In this document: positions 1 to 5,398 of the stretch, in pieces
How positions within the stretch are numbered: position 1 is the stretch's first letter
Layout of the letters: every line of letters starts with the position of its first letter
Source of the DNA: an uncultured Collinsella sp.
GTDB lineage: Bacteria; Actinomycetota; Coriobacteriia; Coriobacteriales; Coriobacteriaceae
NCBI GenBank assembly: GCA_900751665.1
Contig: CAADSV010000186.1
Location: 1 to 8,706, forward strand
DNA length: 8,706 bases
Direction of reading: 5' to 3'
Notes under the pieces: generated by a model
Seen by the model: the letters and a program-made list of their open reading frames with translations, nothing else
Database searches by the model: none
What the model was told of the DNA's origin: nothing
Translations under genes and position numbers: made by a program

Positions 1-810
1 GCTCCGGTGTTGTCCACCCGCCGCTACTGCCTTAGTGGAAACGGGATTTGCCGCGGGCTTTTCTGCCTTGGGCTGCGGTGTGGGGTCGGGCTTGGTTTCC
101 GGTTCGGGTTTGACCTCTGGGCTCGGTTTAACACTTGGATCGGGTTTGGAACCGCTCGTATCGGTTGCAATCAAGTGCACGTCGCTGTCGAAGACGTAGC
201 GGATGTAGTAATCGTGCCGCGTCTCGTGCATAATCCCCTGCCCGCTGTCGAAGTCGCGGTCAACGTGTGTGCCAAGGCGGGTTGAGCTGGTGAGGTTCAG
301 TCTGTAAGGGATTTGGTCGTCGGCGTAGCCGCCTGTAAAGACAGCGGTTGCTCTAACGTGATTGTCGATCATGGTCAGGGCAATAGAGACGCTGGCCTCT
401 TTGGGGTTCTCGGTTTTTATAAGGCCTTCGGTATCGGTGTCGATCTTGAAGAGATGGACGGTGTCGTTAAGCCCGTAGATGAAGTCCTCGGGTTTGTCGG
501 GGAAATCGTATACAAACGCCTCATTCTGGACCAACATGAAGGCAGGAGGGAGCTCCAGGTCATAGTTATGGTCGACAACGGTGGTAGCTGTGAGGCTGCC
601 TTCCGCGTTGGCTTCGTCGCAGGTAATGGGTGCTGCGGCATCGGTTTCGGGCATTTCGGTCGCCAGTGCCGAACCGGGTAGTAAGAGTTGCCCTGACACA
701 AGAATAATCGCTCCGAAGGCGACTACTCTAACGCCCGCATGACGCGTGACGCTGCGGATAAACGAGCTGGTTCGATCGTTCTGAGTTTGTGGTGCATGCT
801 GTCCATACAT
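1..810 (-). CDS. Exported, probably cell-wall-associated protein with Lys/Pro-rich stalk (C-terminus off the window)
   Basis: Reading from an ATG at 810 the frame stays open for 270 codons to the window edge, so the gene is partial at its 3' end. The start is supported by AAGGAG six bases upstream. Residues 1-50 form a long signal peptide: a polar, Arg-containing N-region, a hydrophobic core at about 29-45, and an A-L-A cleavage site with T51 as probable first mature residue. Residues 51-217 are an acidic, Thr/Asp-rich, probably beta-type domain that I do not recognise. Residues 222-252 are a Lys-Pro-Glu/Asp repeat stretch typical of segments crossing the Gram-positive cell wall, followed by a short Ala/Gly-rich segment. 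A sortase signal or membrane anchor would be expected just beyond the edge but cannot be seen. It is divergent from the flavoprotein gene across 321 bases. The coding call is firm; wall anchoring is inference; no specific function can be given. Confidence 0.85.
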   Translation of the reverse strand, partial: MYGQHAPQTQNDRTSSFIRSVTRHAGVRVVAFGAIILVSGQLLLPGSALATEMPETDAAAPITCDEANAEGSLTATTVVDHNYDLELPPAFMLVQNEAFVYDFPDKPEDFIYGLNDTVHLFKIDTDTEGLIKTENPKEASVSIALTMIDNHVRATAVFTGGYADDQIPYRLNLTSSTRLGTHVDRDFDSGQGIMHETRHDYYIRYVFDSDVHLIATDTSGSKPDPSVKPSPEVKPEPETKPDPTPQPKAEKPAANPVSTKAVAAGGQHRS

Positions 811-1131
811 AAGGCGCTCCTTGTTCGTAGGCCGGTTTCCGCGGATCTATATTGCGCCTGGCCGATGCGGCTAGGCTCTTTCACGCGAACGCTTATGCGA
901 GCAGGGAGAAAGCTCAAGCTAATTTTCTCACAGTCGATACTTTGCGAGCAACGATTTGCTGTTCAATTTTCGGAGAGAGAGTCAAGACAGTCGAGGAGTT
1001 ATCAGGCGGTGAGATTATGTCTAGAGAACACTGACGAGAGATGTGGCCTGCAGACGACTGAATAGCTCCATCCGTTTTGGTTACAACGAAATGTATGCCG
1101 CGCGCCTGCGGCATGAAGAAGGGAGATTCTT
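811..1131. other. Divergent intergenic region, 321 bases, little recognisable content
   Basis: This gap separates the surface-protein gene (leftward) from the flavoprotein gene (rightward). It contains the two ribosome binding sites at its ends and a short hairpin at 1095-1114. Short open frames exist on both strands, for example a 60-codon plus frame at 852-1034. None has a convincing ribosome binding site, codon pattern or recognisable product. I could not identify a promoter close to the sigma-A consensus for either flanking gene; an AT-rich CAATATAG on the minus strand near 851-858 is the best weak candidate for the leftward gene. Otherwise I see nothing here. Confidence 0.5.
1095..1114 (+). 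promoter_or_regulatory. Hairpin in the leader of the flavoprotein gene, next to its RBS
   Basis: A perfect 7-bp inverted repeat, ATGCCGC / GCGGCAT with a 6-base loop, ends only a few bases before the AAGGGAG ribosome binding site (about 1119-1125) of the gene starting at 1132. In RNA it would make a GC-rich stem-loop that could affect ribosome access. As DNA it could equally be an operator dyad. Its position is suggestive but a role is unproven. Confidence 0.4.
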
Positions 1132-1662
1132 ATGAATATCGTTGTATTGAGCGGTAGCCCGCGCAAGGGCGCCAATACCGACACCATGGTCGAGGCGTTT
1201 GCTGAGACCGCGCGTGAGGGTGGCCATACGGTCGAGGTCATCCGCGTTGCCAGTAAGAAAATCGCTGGTTGTCTGGGGTGTCAGTATTGCTTCGCCCACG
1301 AGGGCACTTGCGTGCAGAAGGATGACATGGCCAACGTGATCGAGTCGCTGAAAGCCGCCGACATGGTTGTCTTCGCTTCGCCCATCTACTGGTTTGATAT
1401 CACTGCGCAGGAGAAAGCCGCCATTGACCGCCTATACGCCTTCGGTGCTACGGGCTTCCCGTTCACCAAGACGGCCCTTTTACTCGATAGCCACAGCGAG
1501 GGCGTCTATGATGCGGCGATCGCTATGTACAAGTCGACCTGTGCGTACTGCAAGTGGGAGGACCAGGGCATTGTCACCATCAGCGGCATGACCGAGCGCG
1601 ACAGCATGGCATCGTCGCCCAAGTTGAAAGAGGCGCGAGAGCTCGCTCGCAAGCTCGCCTAA
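1132..1662 (+). CDS. Flavodoxin-fold NAD(P)H-dependent oxidoreductase, iron-sulfur flavoprotein-like
   Basis: This 176-residue protein has the FMN-reductase/flavodoxin-2 fold signature. The N-terminal strand MNIVVLSGSPRKGANT (1-16) carries the G-S-P-R-K phosphate-binding loop for FMN, and S-P-I-Y-W-F at 83-88 with A-x-I-D-R at 97-100 matches the second flavin contact region. Between them lies C47-x2-C50-x2-C53-x6-C60, which fits the compact CX2CX2CX4-7C pattern of iron-sulfur flavoproteins that bind a 4Fe-4S cluster. Length is normal for the family. Such cytoplasmic proteins move electrons from NAD(P)H or ferredoxin to quinones, peroxide or other acceptors; the physiological substrate cannot be read from sequence. 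The ATG is chosen because the GSPRK strand begins immediately and a GGGAG ribosome binding site lies upstream. It is apparently monocistronic and convergent with the ATPase. Two more cysteines, C137 and C140, sit near the C-terminus. Family call firm; cluster binding is inferred. Confidence 0.9.
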   Translation: MNIVVLSGSPRKGANTDTMVEAFAETAREGGHTVEVIRVASKKIAGCLGCQYCFAHEGTCVQKDDMANVIESLKAADMVVFASPIYWFDITAQEKAAIDRLYAFGATGFPFTKTALLLDSHSEGVYDAAIAMYKSTCAYCKWEDQGIVTISGMTERDSMASSPKLKEARELARKLA

Positions 1663-1752
1663 GGACAAGAAGAACGCATGGCAATCAGCGTTGGCGGAAA
1701 GCCTACTTCCCTTACCAAGAGGATTACTGATTGCCATGCGTTGATGTCCTTA
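1660..1752. terminator. Large imperfect palindrome between convergent genes, possible bidirectional terminator or repeat element
   Basis: Outer arms TAAGGACA (1660-1667) and TGTCCTTA (1745-1752) pair over 8 bp. After a 5/2-base internal loop, AACGCATGGCAATCAG (1673-1688) pairs perfectly over 16 bp with 1727-1742. The 38-base centre can pair further: TTGG 1691-1694 with CCAA 1715-1718, and GGAA-A-G 1696-1701 with CTTCC 1706-1710. The left outer arm includes the TAA stop of the flavoprotein gene. The right arm ends 17 bases from the stop of the convergent ATPase gene. Its position suits a two-way terminator. Only the leftward direction is followed by a pyrimidine-rich stretch, and neither side has a clean T-run. 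The large size also suits a palindromic intergenic repeat or small mobile element. Confidence 0.6.
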
Positions 1753-1769
1753 TGGACAATCTCCGCGTG

Positions 1770-2864
1770 CTAGGAGACTTTCTCGCTCAGGAACTCCCTG
1801 AATGCGGGGATGTCAAAGCCAACGAGACCACGCCCACGTTCCCCGATGACGCCGTCCTCGAGAAGGCGGCGTTTGTATTGGCTTGCGTAGTTGCTGGCGA
1901 CGCCCATGCGTTTGGCTATCTCCGAGACCCTGCTGGGGCCAGAATCGGGCAGCATCGCGAGTAAAAACTCAATGTCTTTATCGGAAAGCTCCCGATAGGT
2001 CGTTTCGAGAATGCGATCACGCAGCTCCATGCGTGCGAGTAGGGAACCCTGCTGGACATCGGATGCACTGATTTGGGGCGAGTTCTCCGAAACATCCCAA
2101 GTGCGATATCCGACGAGCTGCATCATGTAGGGGAATCCGTCGACGGCCTTCACAGCATTCTCGAGCGCTTCTGGTGTGATTGAACGTCCTCCGGCCTCAA
2201 CGGTTTTGCGAAACGCGTTTGCAATTTCAACGTCAGTGATTCGTCCTAACTGATGATATTGGGAACGCCTGAGGAACGAGACGGAATCGTTACGCAGCAA
2301 CGCCGATACTTTGTAGGGCAGTCCTGCCATGAGTAGGGCAACTTTTTTACCTTCGCGTACAAAGTGCTGGTAAACAGAGGCAAATTGAAGCATTTCTTCG
2401 AGATCGACGGTGACTTCATCGATGGTAATGAGAAGTCCGATGTCATGTTTTTCGAGTTGCTTAAAGATGCCATTCATGCGTGTGCGCCAGTTGCCCTGGA
2501 CCTCTTGAGCATATGTCCAATCGATGCCCACTGGACCAATTTGAACGCCGTTTATGCGCGCATGAGGCTGTGAGAGGTAGCTATCTGCGGCTTCTTTGGT
2601 TCGCTCGATAATATCTTCGAGCATGCCTGGCATGGCGGAGACATTTGCTGCGATCCAACCGTGTTCAAGCGCCGTTTCTGAAAGGAGCGAGAGAAGCGCC
2701 GTCTTGCCCGTTCCCCTTGCGCCCGTAAAAATAGTCGACAGGTTTGGATCTCCTGGGCCGTTGATAAAACCACGGTTGATGTCACGCAGAATATGCTCGC
2801 GACCCGCTAGAAAGGGAGGGATACTTCCGAACGTCGGGGTAAAGGGGTTCTTGCTGTACTCCAT
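1770..2864 (-). CDS. Orphan AAA-type ATPase with C-terminal winged helix-turn-helix
   Basis: The protein has 364 residues from the ATG at 2864, chosen because AAAGGAG sits just upstream and M-E-Y-S-K-N-P-F-T-P starts the conserved part. An upstream in-frame ATG at 2918 lies inside the tandem repeats and lacks an RBS. Walker A is G-A-R-G-T-G-K-T at 48-55 and Walker B is L-L-I-T-I-D-E at 144-150. V-A-L-L-M-A-G-L-P at 175-183 looks like the sensor-1 strand. The C-terminal part, about 295-360, is a winged helix (S-E-I-A-K-R-M-G-V-A-S-N-Y-A-S-Q-Y-K-R-R-L). The overall plan resembles archaeal-type and Orc1/Cdc6-like ATPases that couple ATP hydrolysis to DNA binding. From memory, close relatives recur as single genes in gut actinobacteria, without known function. 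Codon use looks more AT-rich than in the neighbouring topoisomerase genes, which may indicate separate origin. No partner gene, nuclease or effector adjoins it. ATPase and wHTH calls are firm; its biological job is unknown. Confidence 0.88.
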   Translation of the reverse strand: MEYSKNPFTPTFGSIPPFLAGREHILRDINRGFINGPGDPNLSTIFTGARGTGKTALLSLLSETALEHGWIAANVSAMPGMLEDIIERTKEAADSYLSQPHARINGVQIGPVGIDWTYAQEVQGNWRTRMNGIFKQLEKHDIGLLITIDEVTVDLEEMLQFASVYQHFVREGKKVALLMAGLPYKVSALLRNDSVSFLRRSQYHQLGRITDVEIANAFRKTVEAGGRSITPEALENAVKAVDGFPYMMQLVGYRTWDVSENSPQISASDVQQGSLLARMELRDRILETTYRELSDKDIEFLLAMLPDSGPSRVSEIAKRMGVASNYASQYKRRLLEDGVIGERGRGLVGFDIPAFREFLSEKVS

Positions 2865-2873
2865 GGTGTCTCC

Positions 2874-2928
2874 TTTGCAAGTTTTGCTAATTTTTGCAAG
2901 TTTTGCTAATTTTTGCAAGTTTTGCTAA
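2874..2928 (-). repeat. Three tandem 19-base repeats abutting the ATPase RBS, operator-like
   Basis: The plus-strand unit TTTGCAAGTTTTGCTAATT occurs at 2874-2892 and 2893-2911. A third copy starts at 2912 and matches for 17 bases. Each unit carries the dyad GCAA-GTT-TTGC, so the array alternates inverted half-sites at fixed spacing. The gene-proximal copy overlaps the start of the AAAGGAG ribosome binding site of the ATPase gene, ten bases from its ATG. Such an array would suit cooperative binding of a repressor, perhaps the ATPase's own winged helix (inference). The unit length is not a multiple of three and does not appear to encode protein. Confidence 0.8.
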
Positions 2929-2969
2929 CGACCGACCAAAGGGCATCGAAGCAGTGACGCTGACATTTT

Positions 2970-3011
2970 TTAACGCAGAAAAATAAGCAGAAATCAATTA
3001 ATCTGCGTTAA
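2970..3011. promoter_or_regulatory. 10-bp perfect inverted repeat upstream of the ATPase gene
   Basis: TTAACGCAGA (2970-2979) and TCTGCGTTAA (3002-3011) are exact inverted copies separated by 22 AT-rich bases. A further direct copy of GCAGAAA lies inside at 2987-2993. The element sits between the parC terminator and the tandem repeats, about 105 bases upstream of the ATPase start. A weak minus-strand promoter candidate, TTGATT-N17-GTTAAA, overlaps it. Operator function is the likeliest reading, and a structural or insertion-boundary role is possible. Confidence 0.5.
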
Positions 3012-3026
3012 GAAATAGTTGAGAAG

Positions 3027-3072
3027 AAAAACGACGAGTCCCGGGCGCAATGCCGTTGCGCTCCGGGCCTCG
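3027..3072 (-). terminator. Intrinsic terminator of the parE-parC operon
   Basis: Read on the minus strand, CGAG, CCCGG and GCGCAA (3072 downward) pair with TTGCGC, CCGGG and CTCG across a 5-base loop (3051-3055). Two single-base mismatches interrupt the stem. It is followed at once by TCGTTTTTC, with the five-T run at 3031-3027. It lies about 40 bases after the parC stop codon, which is the expected position. This is a textbook Rho-independent terminator. Confidence 0.9.
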
Positions 3073-3112
3073 TTGCTTTGCGAAGTATCTAACGGTCTCG
3101 TTGCCGTGGTAC

Positions 3113-5353
3113 CTAGTCAAACAGGCTCGGCATGTCGTTTTCCTTCATGAGGGCACCGGCTGAGGGGAGGCTCTGCGCGGTGAACTTCTCGGCCGAGACG
3201 CCGGCGCCAAGAATCTCCTCGGTCGTGCCGACGGTGGTGACCGAGCGGCCCTTCTTGGCCGTAAAGGCCTGGACGCCCTGCGTGTTGGTGGTCGTCTTGG
3301 TCTTGAGCAGCGACGTGTTGAAGTTCATCAGGCGATAGTCGCTCGAGACCAGCGCGATGTCGCGGTCTTCCTTGAGCACCTGTGCATACAGCAGTTTGCT
3401 GCCGCCGTAGATGGCGTTCTTGAGGCGTTTGCGGTTGGTCTTGGTGACGTATCCAGAAAGCGCGACGCGCACCACGCGGCCGTTTTCAAAGACAAACAGC
3501 ACGTCGGCCTTGTAGTCCTCGGGGTCGATGACCCAGATGACGCTCTCGTCGGGTTCCATCTCAAGATCGGTGGGCAGGTACGAGCCCAGCTGGGCCGACT
3601 TGGTGTCCTCAAACGCCGCAACCTTGCACTTGTACACCTGGCTCTTGTTGGTAAAGACCAGCAGCTCGTGGGTGTTGGAGGACGGGAACTCGATAAAGGG
3701 TTTGTCGCCGTCCTTGTACTTGAGCGTGGTCGCCTTCTTGAGCACGCGGTCGGTCATCTTCTTAAGGTAGCCGTCGCGCGAGAGCATGATGGTGACCGGG
3801 TACTCCTCGACCTCGGGCTCCAAGCTTACCTCGATAACCTCATGGGGCTCGATCCTGCCCGTGCGGCGCGGCATCACGTACTTCTTGTTGACCGCGGCCA
3901 GCTCGTCGCTGATGACCTTCTTGATGTTCTCCTCGCTGGAGAGGATCTCCTCAAGCTCGGCGATCTCACCTTCGAGCTTGGCGATGTCCTTGGTGCGGTT
4001 GAGGATGTACTCCTCGTTGATGTTGCGGAGCTTGAGCTCGGCAACAAACTCGGCCTGGGTCTCGTCGATGTCGAAACCCTTCATAAGGTTGGGCACGACC
4101 TCGGCCTCGAGCTTGGTGCCACGGATGATGGCGATTGCCTTGTCGATGTCAAGCAGGATTGCCTCAAGGCCGTGCAGCAGGTGCAGGCGCTCGGACTTTT
4201 TGCCCAGGTCAAAGTTGATACGGCGACGTGTGGACTCAATACGCCACTTGACCCACTCGTGCAAGATCTGGCGCACGCCCATAACGCGGGGATAGCCGTC
4301 GACCAGCACGTTAAAGTTGCACGAGAACGAATCCTGCAGCGTGGTCGAGCGATAGAGCTTGGCCATGAGCTTGTCGGGATCGACGCCGCGTTTAAGGTCG
4401 ATGGCGATGCGCAAGCCCGAGAGGTCGGTTTCGTCGCGGATGTCAGCGATCTCCTTGACCTTGCCCTCTTTGGAGAGCTTGACGATGCGCTCGATGATGA
4501 CATCGGTCTTGGTGGTGTAGGGGATCTCGTAGACCTCGATAATGCGCTCTTCGGGAATCCAGCGCCAGCGGGAGCGGATCTGGAAGCTGCCAAGGCCGGT
4601 CTCGACGATCTTCTCCATCTCCTCGCGGCGGTAGATAATTTCGCCGCCGGTCGAGAAGTCGGGCATGGGCATGTACTCGAGCAGGTCGCAGTCGGGATCC
4701 TGCAGGTAGTGCATGGTGGCGGTGCAGACCTCGTTGAGGTTGAAACCGCAGATGTCGGACGCCATGGCGACGCCGATGCCCTTGTTGGCCGAGACGAGGA
4801 TATTGGGGAATGTGGTGGGCAGCAGGCGCGGCTCCTTCATGGCGCCGTCGTAGCTGTCGACAAAGTCGACCGGGTCCTTGTCGATGTCCTTGAAGATCTC
4901 GGCGCTGATGGGGGAGAGCTTGGCCTCGGTGTAACGCGAGGCGGCGTAGCTCAGGTCGCCCGAATAGTACTTGCCAAAGTTGCCCTTCGACTCCACGAAG
5001 GGCGCAAGCAGCGCTTCGTTGCCCGTCGCCAGGCGCACCATCGTCTCGTAGATCGCGGCATCGCCGTGCGGGTTGAGCTTCATGGTCTGGCCCACGATGT
5101 TGGCGCTCTTCTGGCGCTCGCCCTTGAGCAGACCCATCTTGTACATGGTGTAGAGCAGCTTGCGGTGCGAGGGCTTAAAGCCGTCGATCTCGGGGAACGC
5201 ACGCGAGACGTTGACGCTCATGGCGTAGGGCATGTAGTTGACCTCGAGCGTCTGCGTAATCGGCTGGTCGGTGACCTCGGAGTGCAGGCCGATGACGTTC
5301 TCGGCGTTGACCTGCTTTTTCTTGGGCTGGTTCTTCGTCTTCTTCTTTGCCAC
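3113..5353 (-). CDS. parC: Type IIA DNA topoisomerase subunit A (GyrA/ParC-like)
   Basis: This 746-residue DNA breakage-reunion subunit cuts and religates both strands as part of an A2B2 enzyme. The start is GTG at 5353, with AGAGGA a few bases upstream; no nearby ATG fits. A Lys-rich tail (1-20) precedes the winged-helix domain. The active tyrosine is Y141 in A-A-S-R-Y-T-E with R140 beside it. The region matching the quinolone-binding helix is N-P-H-G-D-A-A-I-Y-E (94-103). The tower and coiled-coil region runs to about 490, and a roughly 250-residue beta-rich C-terminal domain follows. I see no GyrA box (QRRGGKG-like), so DNA-wrapping gyrase activity is doubtful and a topoisomerase IV-like decatenase is favoured. 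K-L-N-P-H-G-D replaces the usual K-Y-H-P-H-G-D, marking a divergent lineage. It lies 45 bases downstream of the ParE-like gene and ends at a strong terminator. Enzyme class is certain; parC versus a second gyrA is a judgement. Confidence 0.92.
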   Translation of the reverse strand: MAKKKTKNQPKKKQVNAENVIGLHSEVTDQPITQTLEVNYMPYAMSVNVSRAFPEIDGFKPSHRKLLYTMYKMGLLKGERQKSANIVGQTMKLNPHGDAAIYETMVRLATGNEALLAPFVESKGNFGKYYSGDLSYAASRYTEAKLSPISAEIFKDIDKDPVDFVDSYDGAMKEPRLLPTTFPNILVSANKGIGVAMASDICGFNLNEVCTATMHYLQDPDCDLLEYMPMPDFSTGGEIIYRREEMEKIVETGLGSFQIRSRWRWIPEERIIEVYEIPYTTKTDVIIERIVKLSKEGKVKEIADIRDETDLSGLRIAIDLKRGVDPDKLMAKLYRSTTLQDSFSCNFNVLVDGYPRVMGVRQILHEWVKWRIESTRRRINFDLGKKSERLHLLHGLEAILLDIDKAIAIIRGTKLEAEVVPNLMKGFDIDETQAEFVAELKLRNINEEYILNRTKDIAKLEGEIAELEEILSSEENIKKVISDELAAVNKKYVMPRRTGRIEPHEVIEVSLEPEVEEYPVTIMLSRDGYLKKMTDRVLKKATTLKYKDGDKPFIEFPSSNTHELLVFTNKSQVYKCKVAAFEDTKSAQLGSYLPTDLEMEPDESVIWVIDPEDYKADVLFVFENGRVVRVALSGYVTKTNRKRLKNAIYGGSKLLYAQVLKEDRDIALVSSDYRLMNFNTSLLKTKTTTNTQGVQAFTAKKGRSVTTVGTTEEILGAGVSAEKFTAQSLPSAGALMKENDMPSLFD

Positions 5354-5398
5354 GATTTCCTCTTGAACTTCTTATGGGCCGTCGTTATCGATTTGCTG

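Noticed and set aside
7..681. Two plus-strand open frames opposite the surface-protein gene
   Set aside because: The minus strand gives a signal peptide, a good RBS and a Pro-rich stalk in a single open frame. The plus frames are Gly/Val/Phe-rich mirror images of it.
852..1034. Possible 60-codon plus-strand gene in the gap before the flavoprotein
   Set aside because: It lacks a convincing RBS and any recognisable family, and an overlapping frame of similar quality exists. It is treated as chance.
2865..2918. Longer ATPase start at 2918 adding 18 residues
   Set aside because: The extension is just the translated tandem repeats (M-Q-K-L-A-K-L-A-K) with no RBS. The ATG at 2864 has AAAGGAG at correct spacing.
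2874..2928. CRISPR array reading of the tandem repeats
   Set aside because: The units are contiguous with no spacers, only 19 bases long, and no cas genes are present.
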